Origin: Klebsiella quasivariicola
Lineage (GTDB): Bacteria; Pseudomonadota; Gammaproteobacteria; Enterobacterales; Enterobacteriaceae
Direction of reading: 5' to 3'
NCBI RefSeq assembly: GCF_002269255.1
Contig: NZ_CP022823.1
Coordinates: 3,286,001-3,350,000 of the forward strand
Length of the DNA: 64,000 nucleotides
Shown one piece after another: positions 34,639 to 43,551 of this stretch (positions within the stretch are counted from its first letter, which is position 1; the number at the start of each line of letters is the position of its first letter). Position numbers and translations under genes: made by a program. The notes beneath the pieces were generated by a model. The model saw only the letters and a program-made list of their open reading frames with translations, was not told where the DNA came from and ran no database searches.

Positions 34639-35682
34639 TCAATAGGTGTGGAAATATTGTTGGATCAGCTGCGGATCTTTCGTTTGCGTCAACGCCGTCA
34701 TCAGCAGAATACGCGCTTTCGCCGGGTTGAGTGAATCGGCCACCAGTCCTGGCTGACTGTCATCCGGAGGTACAACGCCGCTGCCCGTGCGGGAGGCGCG
34801 CACCACCACGATGCCCGCCTGCTGCGCTTTTTTGATTCCGGCAGCGCTACGTACCGACACCGACCCCGCCCCGGTGCCGGCGTAGATAATACCATCGGCA
34901 TGATGGGCGATCGCCGCATCGTACATATACTCCGGATCATCCTGATAGCCATAAATGATCACCACCTTCGGCAGGGTCTTCAGCTGACGCACATCAAACA
35001 CCGAGCGCAGGGTGTGAATTTTATCCACTCGCGTTTCAAACTGCGGTTTCCCCCCGACCACGACGCCAAGGTAACCCTCCTCTGGCGCACGGAAGGTATC
35101 CAGCGAAGTGGCATTGGTTTTAGTGACAAAGCGCGCCGCGCCGATGCGGTCGTTAAGCACCACCATCACCCCGCGCCCGCGGGCATCCGGGTCGGCGGCG
35201 ACCGTGACCGCTTCCAGCAGATTCATCGGCCCATCGGCGCTGATCGCGGTCGCCGGACGCATCGCCGCGGTAAAGACCACCGGCTTGTTGCTTTTCACCG
35301 TCAGATTGAGGAAATACGGAGTTTCATCCAGGGTGTCCGTGCCGTGGGTAATCACGACGCCATCGACATCATCCCGGGCTAACAGGGCATTCACCCGCTG
35401 CGAGAGCTGCAGAATAATGTCGCTGGTCATATTTTCACTGCCGATATTCGCCACCTGCTCGCCCTCGACGTGAGCGATTTTACTCATCTCCGGCACGGCG
35501 TTAATCAGCGTCTGCACCCCAATCGCTCCGGCTTTATAGCCGGTTGTTTGGGTATTGCTCGCCGCCGAACCAGCGATAGTGCCGCCGGTGGCTAAAATAA
35601 CGATATGCGGTAAGCGCGTCTCGCTGAACGCCAGGCTGCTCATCGTCAGTAACGCAATAGCCAGTAATGCTCTAAAATTCAT
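34639..35682 (-). CDS. ansB: Type II (periplasmic) L-asparaginase
   Basis: A 347-residue asparaginase. The signal peptide spans about residues 1-21 (MNFRALLAIALLTMSSLAFS), which places it in the periplasm like AnsB and unlike cytoplasmic AnsA. The two catalytic triads are visible: Thr in ILATGGTIAGS, and Thr-Asp in VVITHGTDTLDET with the following Lys region. The start at 35682 follows GGGAGTGACC; length equals E. coli AnsB (348). It converts asparagine to aspartate and ammonia. Confidence 0.93.
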   Translation of the reverse strand: MNFRALLAIALLTMSSLAFSETRLPHIVILATGGTIAGSAASNTQTTGYKAGAIGVQTLINAVPEMSKIAHVEGEQVANIGSENMTSDIILQLSQRVNALLARDDVDGVVITHGTDTLDETPYFLNLTVKSNKPVVFTAAMRPATAISADGPMNLLEAVTVAADPDARGRGVMVVLNDRIGAARFVTKTNATSLDTFRAPEEGYLGVVVGGKPQFETRVDKIHTLRSVFDVRQLKTLPKVVIIYGYQDDPEYMYDAAIAHHADGIIYAGTGAGSVSVRSAAGIKKAQQAGIVVVRASRTGSGVVPPDDSQPGLVADSLNPAKARILLMTALTQTKDPQLIQQYFHTY

Positions 35683-35989
35683 ACAGGTCACTCCCTTCAT
35701 AGACATTAATCAAACTTACGCTTGCTTAATGCAAAGGGCTTGCCAGTATTTATTTATTTTTGGGGGGAGAAATGGTTAACTATCAGACAATAATAAGATT
35801 CTTGCCTGCACATCGCCCAAATCTGGTGCACGGCTGTCTCCAGTTTGGGCAAATGACATGAATCCATACATTCCGAATATTAACCGGTTCAGCCACACAC
35901 AACACAACACGCATTGCGATCAGATTATCGACACTTCCGTCACCTGCGTGGTCAGCTTTGCCGCCAGGTAACGCGTACGGAGAACAGAA
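35683..35989. promoter_or_regulatory. Shared upstream region of ansB and the HD-GYP gene
   Basis: A 307-bp divergent intergenic region. It holds an imperfect inverted repeat GCCCAAATCTGG...CCAGTTTGGGC (35815-35850, one bulged T) with no T run, more like an operator than a terminator. A TTGAT half-site on the minus strand close to ansB could belong to an FNR site, as anaerobic FNR/CRP control is known for E. coli ansB; I could not find a complete consensus site. Confidence 0.45.
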
Positions 35990-37198
35990 ATGCGTATTGC
36001 CCTGAAGTCAGCCCTGATGCTGACCACCAGAGTCATTCAGATCATTAACCCTGAACTGCACCGGCATATGCAACGAACAGCCTTAATCGCCCTGACGCTG
36101 GCGCAAAGGCTGGGACTGCCCGCCGAGCGGCAGCAAACCATTTTTTGCGCCGCGCTGTTGCACGATATCGGCGTGCTGGGAGATAAACGCACCATTCGTT
36201 CGCTGGATGTTATCGACAACATTCACGATCCGCATCAGCATCAGGGGGCGGCAATGCTGGAGGGATTAGCGACCTTCCAGGCCATCGTCCCCTTTATTCG
36301 CGATCACCATTTTAGTTCGACCCACCGGGGCTCCCGCGAACAACATATCGTCTATTTCGCCGATGCCTTTGAACGGCTGCTGCCGACCGGGAGTCATGTT
36401 GCCGCCTGGCCCACCCGCGCGGTGGTGGAGACGTTCGTCTCTCTGCACCGGGAGATCGATCCGCCGCTCTGCGATACCCTGTGCGAGGTCGCCGAAAATG
36501 CGAACTTCTGGCAGCACCTTCATCCCGGCCATATTCAACGGCTGCTGGAGATCATTGGCCCCATCAACACGCGGTATCTGGATATTCACGGTCTGAAAGA
36601 TATCTGCCTGTTGATTGCCAAAATTGTCGACACCTACAGCAGCTTTACCGCCAGCCACAGCATTATGGTAGGGGAAATCGCCTATCAGCTTGCCCGCTGG
36701 ATGCAGCTACCAGAGCCGACCTGCCTGCAAATTCAGATTGCCGGCTATCTGCACGACATTGGTAAGATTTATGTCCCTCTTTCTATTCTGGAAAAAGAGG
36801 GCGAGCTGGATGATGACGAGCTGAATCAGGTACGCGAGCACAGCTACATGACCGGGGATCTCCTCAGCGACTACAGCGAGCTCGGCGACATTATTAACTG
36901 GGCCTCGAATCATCATGAAAAACTGGACGGTAGCGGCTATCCGCTGCATCTCGACAACAATCACCTGACGCTTGCCGACCGCATTATCTCCATCGCCGAT
37001 ATTTTTACCGCCCTGACCGAAGATCGCCCCTATCGTAAAGGGATGGCCTGGCAGGAGGCCTTACAGATTATGGAAGCGGATGTTATAAATGGCGCTCTGG
37101 ATAGCGATGTCTTCCACGTTTTGCGCCGCCATGCAGAAACGCTACACGCCATCATTCTTCAGACCCTCGAACACCCCAGCCGTGAGAGCCGCTCCTGA
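35990..37198 (+). CDS. Tandem HD / HD-GYP cyclic-di-GMP phosphodiesterase
   Basis: A 402-residue cytoplasmic protein with two HD-type halves. The N-terminal half has ALLHDIGVLG near residue 58 and a second metal-like DHH. The C-terminal half is a full HD-GYP domain, with GYLHDIGKI near residue 252 and HHEKLDGSGYP near residue 307. HD-GYP enzymes hydrolyse c-di-GMP to pGpG and GMP. No sensor domain is obvious, but the first HD may be regulatory. A diguanylate cyclase gene follows 72 bases later on the same strand. AGAACAGAA precedes the ATG. Confidence 0.9.
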   Translation: MRIALKSALMLTTRVIQIINPELHRHMQRTALIALTLAQRLGLPAERQQTIFCAALLHDIGVLGDKRTIRSLDVIDNIHDPHQHQGAAMLEGLATFQAIVPFIRDHHFSSTHRGSREQHIVYFADAFERLLPTGSHVAAWPTRAVVETFVSLHREIDPPLCDTLCEVAENANFWQHLHPGHIQRLLEIIGPINTRYLDIHGLKDICLLIAKIVDTYSSFTASHSIMVGEIAYQLARWMQLPEPTCLQIQIAGYLHDIGKIYVPLSILEKEGELDDDELNQVREHSYMTGDLLSDYSELGDIINWASNHHEKLDGSGYPLHLDNNHLTLADRIISIADIFTALTEDRPYRKGMAWQEALQIMEADVINGALDSDVFHVLRRHAETLHAIILQTLEHPSRESRS

Positions 37199-37270
37199 AA
37201 CGGGCCGCCGTTATGGCAGGGGCGGGTTCTATAATTAAAACAGCTTCATCTGCATGCAAGGAAATACAGG

Positions 37271-39055
37271 GTGAGAATCGCCACCATCACCAACTGGGCT
37301 TACGGGATAACCGTCGGCCTGACGCTGGCATCCGGGAGCGCCATGCTCATGGCCTCCAGCGCCGATCGCGTCGAACGCCAGGCGGTACAGCAACGCCAGG
37401 TCTTTGATACCCTCTCCGACGAGGTGGAAAACGACGCCTGGGCACTGTCTGATCTTGCCCGGCTGTACGTGGTTAAGCCTTCACCGGAGACGCTGCAGCA
37501 ATATCAGCAGCTGCAGCAGACCAACAAGAGTATTGAGCTGCGGCTGACCAGGCTGAAAGATAACGGCGCCAGCCGCGAGGAGCTGGCGTTGTTGCACGAC
37601 GGTCTGCAGATCGCCGATGAGCTACAGGATGAACAGCAGGCCGCCTTAGCGCATGTCGCTCGCGGCGACGCGCCAGCAGCCATTGCGGTGCTGTACGGCA
37701 AAGCGTACGAGAGCGAACTGGAACGCATGCAGACGCAGATCGATCACTTTCGTCTGATGCTCGAGCATCGCGCCGCCGCGGCCATCGACCAGGCCACCGA
37801 GCGCTCGCGGATCTGGCGCACGCTGTCGGAAATCATGGTCGGCCTGACCGCCCTGATGTTTTTATTTGTCCTCGGCTTCATTCTCAAACGCCGGGTGCTC
37901 TACCCGGTGGTTCGCCTGAGCGACGTGGTCCAGCGTCTCGCCTCCCAGGATTATGCAGTGGAGACGCCGCACTTCAGCCAGGTGGATGAGATTGGCGATA
38001 TGGCCCAGGCGATCCGCATTTTTCGCGAGAACGGTCTGGCTCGCCAACAGCTGGAGCAGCAGCGCGACGCCGACTGGGCGATCCGCGAACTGCTGGCGCG
38101 CATGACCCAGCGCCTGCAGGGCTGTGAAACCATCGAGGATGTGATTATGGTGGCGGAGCGTTTTGCGCCGAATATCGCGCCGACGATCCCCGGAAAACTG
38201 TATATTCTGGATACCGACCCCTGGCAGATGCGCTGCGTGGCGCAGTGGCTGTCGCCCGCCGGGGAGGAGCCTCCCTTTTCTCCTGACGACTGCTGGGCGA
38301 TACGCCGGGGACTCAGCCATCCGCCAGTGCAGGGTGAGCCTGATATCACCTGCTACCATCTGCCGCAGGCGCACGCCGACCAGTCGCTCTGCGTCCCGCT
38401 TATTGCCCAGGGCGAAGCTATCGGTCTGCTGAGCTTTCAGAACGTCACCGCCAGTGATGGCCCTTCCCGGGCCTACCTGGAGCTGATGGCCGAAGCGCTG
38501 GGGCTGGCGCTCGCCAATCAGAGTTTACGCAGCGCCCTGCTGGAAAAAGCGCTGTTCGACTCTCTGACCGGCCTGCGTAACCGCCATCATCTTGACGAAG
38601 CGCTGCATTCGCAGATGGCGCTGGCAGTTCATACCCACACCCCGCTGAGCTGTCTGATGATCGATATCGATCACTTTAAAGCCATCAACGATCGCTATGG
38701 TCATGAAGCCGGGGATCTGGTGATTAAAAGCGTGGCGACCATCGTGCAACGCGCGGTACGCGATATCGGCATGGCTTTCCGCTACGGGGGCGAGGAGTTT
38801 CTGGTGCTGCTGCCTGGCATTGACGAAGCTGATGCGCACCAGTGCGCCAGCGAGATCTACACCCAGGTACATAATATGACGCTACGCGATGGCCTGACCG
38901 AGATAGGCCAGGTGGATGTGTCGATTGGCATCGCCAGCTACCCGCAGCATACCCAAAGCGACAGTCTGCTGCGCGCGGCTGACGCTGCGCTGTACCGGGC
39001 GAAGGAGCTGGGCCGTTCAAGGATTGTCAGCTTTGGTCGGCTGAAGACTGGCTAA
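37271..39055 (+). CDS. Membrane diguanylate cyclase with HAMP, GAF and GGEEF
   Basis: A 594-residue inner-membrane protein. TM1 is at residues 10-28, then a helical periplasmic sensor (about 30-185), TM2 (190-208), a HAMP linker (KRRVLYPVVRLSDVVQRLAS), a GAF-like domain (about 285-420) and a GGDEF domain (about 430-590). The active site reads GGEEF near residue 506, which is competent. No RxxD I-site is found at the right distance. It starts with GTG after AAGGAAATACAGG. It lies just downstream of the HD-GYP gene, giving a synthase/hydrolase pair. Confidence 0.93.
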   Translation: MRIATITNWAYGITVGLTLASGSAMLMASSADRVERQAVQQRQVFDTLSDEVENDAWALSDLARLYVVKPSPETLQQYQQLQQTNKSIELRLTRLKDNGASREELALLHDGLQIADELQDEQQAALAHVARGDAPAAIAVLYGKAYESELERMQTQIDHFRLMLEHRAAAAIDQATERSRIWRTLSEIMVGLTALMFLFVLGFILKRRVLYPVVRLSDVVQRLASQDYAVETPHFSQVDEIGDMAQAIRIFRENGLARQQLEQQRDADWAIRELLARMTQRLQGCETIEDVIMVAERFAPNIAPTIPGKLYILDTDPWQMRCVAQWLSPAGEEPPFSPDDCWAIRRGLSHPPVQGEPDITCYHLPQAHADQSLCVPLIAQGEAIGLLSFQNVTASDGPSRAYLELMAEALGLALANQSLRSALLEKALFDSLTGLRNRHHLDEALHSQMALAVHTHTPLSCLMIDIDHFKAINDRYGHEAGDLVIKSVATIVQRAVRDIGMAFRYGGEEFLVLLPGIDEADAHQCASEIYTQVHNMTLRDGLTEIGQVDVSIGIASYPQHTQSDSLLRAADAALYRAKELGRSRIVSFGRLKTG

Positions 39056-39061
39056 CCGGGT

Positions 39062-39952
39062 TTATTGCTCCGTGGCATTGAGCAGCGAAATAACTTTCCG
39101 CACCACCGCCGAACGGATATGGCGGTGGTAAACCATGCTCAGCTCACTCTCCGCCAGCCGGTCCTGCAGATCGATATACACCACGTTATCAAGGCGTAGA
39201 GCCCGCGCCGAGACCGGAACCAACGCTACTCCCACCCCGGCGGAGACAAGGCTAATCATCGAAGTGACATCGTTGACGCGCTGCGCCACCTGCGGCGTAA
39301 AGCCCGCGACGCGACAAGCGCCAATAAACACCTGCTCCAGCCCGGTGCCCTGCGGATCGTCGAGAGAGATCCAGTTGTCAGTCCGCAATGACGCCAGATT
39401 AAGGGCTGCCACGCCCGCCAGCGGATGCTGCTGATAGAGCGCCAGACAGAGCTTTTCCCGCACAAACGGCCTGACTACCAGCTCGTCCGGCGGCGAGGCC
39501 AGCGGCGCGCGGATAATGGCGATATCCAGGCGCAGGTCCTGCAGCGCGTCGTAGAGCATTTGCACATCGCCATGTACCAGCGACAGTTCAATGCCCGGCC
39601 AGTCAGTGCGCAGCGCGCGCAGCAACCCCGGCAGCTTGCTGTCATACATCGCGCTGGAGACATACCCCAGATGTAATTTTCCCTGCTCGCCTCGCGCGGT
39701 GCGCTGGGCGTCCAGTACCGCCTGATCGGCCATTTCCAGCGCCAGCCGCGTCTTGTGTAAAAAGGCCTCGCCCGCGGCGGTGAGGGTCAGCCGACGGTTA
39801 GCGCGGGAGAAAAGCACCACGCCCAGGCGCTGCTCCAGTTGTTTAATCTGCTGGCTGAGGGCGGGCTGAGCGAGATGTAACCGCTCAGCCGCCCGGTGCA
39901 TATGTAACTCTTCGGCAACGACGACAAAATGGCGTAACGAACGAAAGGACAT
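39062..39952 (-). CDS. LysR-family transcriptional regulator
   Basis: A 296-residue LysR protein with N-terminal HTH (FVVVAEELHMHRAAERLHLA, ALSQQIKQLEQRLG) and effector domain. This start, MSFRSLRHFVVVAEELHMHR, is typical of the BenM/CatM-like branch that responds to aromatic acids. It is divergent from the UbiD-type decarboxylase gene, which is probably its target. Confidence 0.92.
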   Translation of the reverse strand: MSFRSLRHFVVVAEELHMHRAAERLHLAQPALSQQIKQLEQRLGVVLFSRANRRLTLTAAGEAFLHKTRLALEMADQAVLDAQRTARGEQGKLHLGYVSSAMYDSKLPGLLRALRTDWPGIELSLVHGDVQMLYDALQDLRLDIAIIRAPLASPPDELVVRPFVREKLCLALYQQHPLAGVAALNLASLRTDNWISLDDPQGTGLEQVFIGACRVAGFTPQVAQRVNDVTSMISLVSAGVGVALVPVSARALRLDNVVYIDLQDRLAESELSMVYHRHIRSAVVRKVISLLNATEQ

Positions 39953-39967
39953 CTTCGTACTCCGCAG

Positions 39968-40001
39968 GCTTTATTGATAATAAAAAACTTATCAATAAAG
40001 C
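39968..40001. promoter_or_regulatory. 34-bp palindrome between LysR and UbiD genes
   Basis: Arms GCTTTATTGATAA and TTATCAATAAAGC are perfect 13-base inverted copies separated by eight bases. ATTGATAA recurs once more at about 40014-40021. The site starts 16 bases before the LysR gene, a typical place for an autoregulatory LysR site. Confidence 0.65.
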
Positions 40002-40040
40002 ATGAATGATGCAATTGATAATACTTAGCCTGCAAAGCAT

Positions 40041-40080
40041 ACTGACCGCATTGACCAGTATTGACCAGCATTGACACGCC
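40041..40080 (+). repeat. Four 10-bp tandem repeats upstream of the UbiD gene
   Basis: Consecutive units ACTGACCGCA, TTGACCAGTA, TTGACCAGCA and TTGACACGCC repeat with exact 10-bp phase, ending directly before the AAGGAG ribosome-binding site. They place TTGACC on one face of the helix and would lie in the leader or just downstream of the transcription start. Confidence 0.7.
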
Positions 40081-40092
40081 AAGGAGAACATC

Positions 40093-41601
40093 ATGACCGC
40101 ACCCATTCAGGATCTGCGCGACGCCATCGCGCTGCTGCAACAGCATGACAATCAATATCTCGAAACGAATCATCCGGTAGACCCTAACGCCGAGCTGGCT
40201 GGCGTCTATCGCCATATCGGCGCGGGTGGTACCGTTAAACGCCCTACCCGTATCGGTCCGGCAATGATGTTTAACAATATTAAGGGCTATCCACACTCGC
40301 GCATTCTGGTGGGGGTACACGCCAGCCGCCAGCGCGCCGCGCTGCTGCTGGGCTGTGAAGCCTCTCAACTGGCTCTGGAAGTGGGCAAAGCGGTCAAAAA
40401 GCCGGTCGCACCCGTGGTCGTGCCGGCCAGCAGCGCCCCCTGTCAGGAGCAGGTATTTCGTGCCGACGATCCAGACTTTGATTTGCGCAAACTGATCCCG
40501 GCGCCCACTAACACCCCGATCGACGCCGGCCCTTTCTTCTGTCTGGGCCTGGCGCTGGCCAGCGATCCTGACGACGCCTCGCTGACCGACGTCACTATCC
40601 ACCGTTTTTGCGTGCAGGGCCGGGATGAGCTGTCGATGTTTCTTGCTGCCGGCCGCCATATCGAAGTGTTTCGTCAAAAAGCCGAAGCCGCCGGCAAACC
40701 GCTGCCGATAACCATTAACATGGGCCTCGATCCAGCTATCTACATTGGGGCCTGCTTCGAAGCGCCGACTACGCCGTTTGGCTATAACGAACTGGGCGTC
40801 GCCGGATCACTGCGTCAGCGTCCGGTTGAACTGGTGCAGGGCGTCAGCGTCCCGGAGAAAGCCATCGCCCGCGCCGAAATCGTCATTGAAGGCGAGCTGC
40901 TGCCGGGCGTGCGCGTCAGAGAGGATCAGCACACCAACAGCGGCCACGCCATGCCGGAATTTCCAGGCTACTGCGGCGGCGCCAATCCGTCGTTACCCGT
41001 GGTCAAAGTGAAAGCGGTAACCATGCGGCAGAACGCGATTCTGCAGACGCTGGTAGGACCGGGGGAAGAGCACACCACCCTCGCCGGGCTGCCAACGGAA
41101 GCCAGTATCTGGAATGCCGTCGAGGCTGCCATCCCGGGCTTTTTACAAAATGTCTACGCCCATACCGCGGGTGGCGGTAAATTCCTCGCCATTCTGCAGG
41201 TGAAAAAACGTCAGCCTGCCGATGAGGGGCGTCAGGGGCAGGCCGCGCTGCTGGCGCTGGCGACCTACTCCGAGCTTAAAAATATTATTCTGGTCGATGA
41301 AGATGTCGATATCTTTGACAGCGACGATATCCTGTGGGCGATGACCACCCGCATGCAGGGGGATGTCAGCATTACGACAATCCCCGGCATTCGCGGTCAC
41401 CAGCTGGATCCGTCCCAGACGCCGGAATACAGCCCGTCGATTCGCGGCAAGGGCATCAGCTGCAAGACGATTTTCGACTGTACCGTGCCGTGGGATCTGA
41501 AATCGCACTTCGAGCGTGCACCGTTTGCCGAAGTTGATCCGCGCCCCTTTGCGCCAGAGTATTTTGCCCGTCTGGAAAAAAACCAGGGCAGCGCAAAATA
41601 A
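40093..41601 (+). CDS. UbiD-family (prFMN-dependent) decarboxylase
   Basis: A 502-residue UbiD-type reversible decarboxylase for aromatic or alpha,beta-unsaturated acids. The N-terminal prFMN-binding half has VTIHRFCVQGRDELSMFL and an INMGLDPAIYIGACF segment. The catalytic region reads TNSGHAMPEFPGYCGG, with the conserved Glu in PEF. The cofactor needs a UbiX-type prenyltransferase; none is adjacent, so the housekeeping UbiX must supply it. It is closest in feel to gallate/protocatechuate-type decarboxylases, but the substrate is unknown. AAGGAG precedes the ATG. Confidence 0.9.
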   Translation: MTAPIQDLRDAIALLQQHDNQYLETNHPVDPNAELAGVYRHIGAGGTVKRPTRIGPAMMFNNIKGYPHSRILVGVHASRQRAALLLGCEASQLALEVGKAVKKPVAPVVVPASSAPCQEQVFRADDPDFDLRKLIPAPTNTPIDAGPFFCLGLALASDPDDASLTDVTIHRFCVQGRDELSMFLAAGRHIEVFRQKAEAAGKPLPITINMGLDPAIYIGACFEAPTTPFGYNELGVAGSLRQRPVELVQGVSVPEKAIARAEIVIEGELLPGVRVREDQHTNSGHAMPEFPGYCGGANPSLPVVKVKAVTMRQNAILQTLVGPGEEHTTLAGLPTEASIWNAVEAAIPGFLQNVYAHTAGGGKFLAILQVKKRQPADEGRQGQAALLALATYSELKNIILVDEDVDIFDSDDILWAMTTRMQGDVSITTIPGIRGHQLDPSQTPEYSPSIRGKGISCKTIFDCTVPWDLKSHFERAPFAEVDPRPFAPEYFARLEKNQGSAK

Positions 41602-41608
41602 AGCGATA

Positions 41609-41627
41609 GCCGCCGGTAAACGGCGGC
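41609..41627 (+). terminator. Hairpin after the UbiD gene
   Basis: GCCGCCG-GTAAA-CGGCGGC, a perfect 7-bp stem eight bases after the stop codon. The downstream tract is only ATCTTAC, so it is a weak terminator. Confidence 0.55.
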
Positions 41628-41671
41628 ATCTTACAGCTCAGCGCCATCGGCGACGGATGGCTGAGACAGGG

Positions 41672-42082
41672 TTAGTTGATCGCGGCGGCGAGATCTTTTT
41701 TGACCTGCTCACGCTGCTCAGGCGTCAGCACCTGACTAACGTCGAAGTAGTATTTCACCCGATAATAGCGCACCTGCTGATCCAGCTGGCCAAAGGCGGC
41801 CAGCTGCTGTTTGACTTTGGCATCATCCCATTTCCCGGAGTGAATAACCTCAGCCAGAGCGCCGTCCTGATAGCCGCTGATTTTAATCTGGCTCACATTG
41901 TTTTCGAACCCCTGACGTAGCGCCTGGATTTTGGCGACCTGCTCCTCACTCAGTTTCAGATGCTGGACAACCGGATCCTGCGAGACCGACGGCACATCAG
42001 TCGAGGTCGACGCCTGACTGGCGGCGGTGAAGCTGGTGGTCAGAACAAGAGCGATCAGGGTGTTACGCAAGCGAGTATTCAC
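41672..42082 (-). CDS. Periplasmic Spy/CpxP-like protein
   Basis: A 136-residue protein with a signal peptide (about residues 1-25, ending AASQA). The mature part is helical and charged, with LKLSEEQVAKIQALRQ and LTPEQREQVKKDL, two LTxxQ-type repeats as in Spy and CpxP, which act as periplasmic chaperones or stress sensors. Similarity is at motif level only. It starts with GTG after AAGGATAA. Confidence 0.7.
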   Translation of the reverse strand: MNTRLRNTLIALVLTTSFTAASQASTSTDVPSVSQDPVVQHLKLSEEQVAKIQALRQGFENNVSQIKISGYQDGALAEVIHSGKWDDAKVKQQLAAFGQLDQQVRYYRVKYYFDVSQVLTPEQREQVKKDLAAAIN

Positions 42083-42215
42083 AGTGAATTATCCTTCAGG
42101 CAAGAAAAAGAGAGTGGATTATCACTGCGCAAATAAAGACTATCTGTAACAAAGGGTTAGTTTAAAACTGGACAAATAAAGCGTGGCAGGGAACAAAAAT
42201 CAGCTTATCGGCGAC

Positions 42216-42902
42216 TCAGCAGTGCAAAAAGATGTATTCATCTTTCCAGTAACGACCCTGACCGATGATATTGCCGGCCGATCCGATCAGCCGTTTTTGC
42301 TTCTCGGTTTCCACCCCCTCGACAATCACATGGCGGGTCAGAGCAGAGATAGCCTGTAACAGGCCGGGCAATGTGGGGTCGTCTTCTTTATCCCAAAAAT
42401 AATCTTTATCCACTTTGACGCAATCGAAGCGAAATCTGTCCAGTAAGGCGAAAGAAGTGCGTCCGCGACCGAAGTCATCCAGCCAGACCGGGCAAAGCGC
42501 CGCCAGCGCGCTCAGCGTGGTGAGTTCGCTCCCGGCGATGAATTCATGAAAATTCTCATTAATTTCCAGCGCGATATGTTTACAGGAGCGTAAAAAATCA
42601 CAGAGGTAGCGGTCCGCCAGAATAAACTGGCTTAATAAATCATCAATATTCAACGATACCGGCTTATTATCCAGGCGGGTAAAATCAAATACAGAAAGCA
42701 GCTCGATTTGGCGAGTGAATAGTGCAATCTTGTCGCGGTCGGTAAGCGTGGAGAAAGAAAACGTTGACGCTGAGGTGATATTTTGTGCGGGTGCTATAAT
42801 ATCCTTAGTGAGCAATTCCCATGAGTGGTAGCTGCCATCATCGCTAATAGCCGGCTCCAGCACGAAGCGGTATAAGGTATTTTTCACGTTTTCTTCAACC
42901 AT
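42216..42902 (-). CDS. EAL-domain cyclic-di-GMP phosphodiesterase
   Basis: A 228-residue stand-alone EAL domain. The signature reads ELL in HSWELLTKD. The metal and catalytic residues otherwise look intact: Asn in SLNID, Glu in ALEINE, Asp-Asp in LDDFGRG, Lys in VKVDKDYF, Glu in VEGVE and Gln in IIGQGRYW. It is therefore probably an active phosphodiesterase rather than a degenerate regulator. Small EAL proteins of this size, such as MrkJ, control fimbriae in Klebsiella; I cannot say this is MrkJ. The upstream region is unusually AT-rich. Confidence 0.88.
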   Translation of the reverse strand: MVEENVKNTLYRFVLEPAISDDGSYHSWELLTKDIIAPAQNITSASTFSFSTLTDRDKIALFTRQIELLSVFDFTRLDNKPVSLNIDDLLSQFILADRYLCDFLRSCKHIALEINENFHEFIAGSELTTLSALAALCPVWLDDFGRGRTSFALLDRFRFDCVKVDKDYFWDKEDDPTLPGLLQAISALTRHVIVEGVETEKQKRLIGSAGNIIGQGRYWKDEYIFLHC

Positions 42903-43362
42903 TTAAAAAATACCAAAAATAAGAAAGGGTTAAAGCATGTCATATATTTCCCGGCAACAAAAATAGTTTAAAATGATCGATAAAGATCATTCAATAGCTA
43001 AAATCTATCAACATATAATTTATTGATCGGTAAACTGAATTAATATAAATTAGCCACTGCTACAACGCCCGTTGAAACAACATTTAAAATATCGTTTCAA
43101 ACCAGCCAGTTACCAGAAAACCCTCTGTAGTACAAACTGATATCCTGCTTTCCACCACTACGCCAAAAACAGCGATGCGTAATAAAAATGAAAAATACAA
43201 GCCGCCAGTTTTCGTTCCGAGGGATAGCGTAACGAGATAAACGCATCCCCCCTTCGCTGCGCCTGTTAAGCCATGCTCCTCATGGAAAAAGCGTTTCAGT
43301 CACTGAACCGTCATACTTTCCCACTACCCTGCCGCCAGGCAACGTGAAGTGGGTGATGGGTA
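42903..43362. other. AT-rich intergenic region upstream of the EAL gene
   Basis: 460 bp without a convincing gene. It carries a perfect inverted repeat AATGATC-GATAAA-GATCATT (42972-42991) about 70 bases upstream of the EAL gene, which may be a regulator site. Base composition is well below that of the surrounding genes, typical of H-NS-bound DNA. Confidence 0.5.
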
Positions 43363-43551
43363 GTGAAAAGAATAAACGTGGTTCCGCTGGCGCTGATACT
43401 GTTAATGCTCATCGCCAGCGCGTGGCTGGCCCCGGCCCCGCGCCATGCCGCCAGGGGGCGGTGTGTCTGGTTTGATGGAGCAGTGGTGACTTGTCTGCAA
43501 AGACAGCGCCTGGGCGAAGGGTTACCCCCTCATGCGCTGGCCAGACGATAA
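43363..43551 (+). CDS. Small protein with N-terminal membrane anchor, unknown
   Basis: A 62-residue frame beginning with GTG. The first 22 residues (MKRINVVPLALILLMLIASA) form a signal peptide or anchor; the remainder is basic with two Cys (RGRCVWFDGAVVTCLQRQR). It overlaps the 3' end of the convergent HTH gene by 22 bases. The hydrophobic start argues for a real gene, but the ribosome-binding site is poor and I know no family. Confidence 0.4.
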   Translation: MKRINVVPLALILLMLIASAWLAPAPRHAARGRCVWFDGAVVTCLQRQRLGEGLPPHALARR

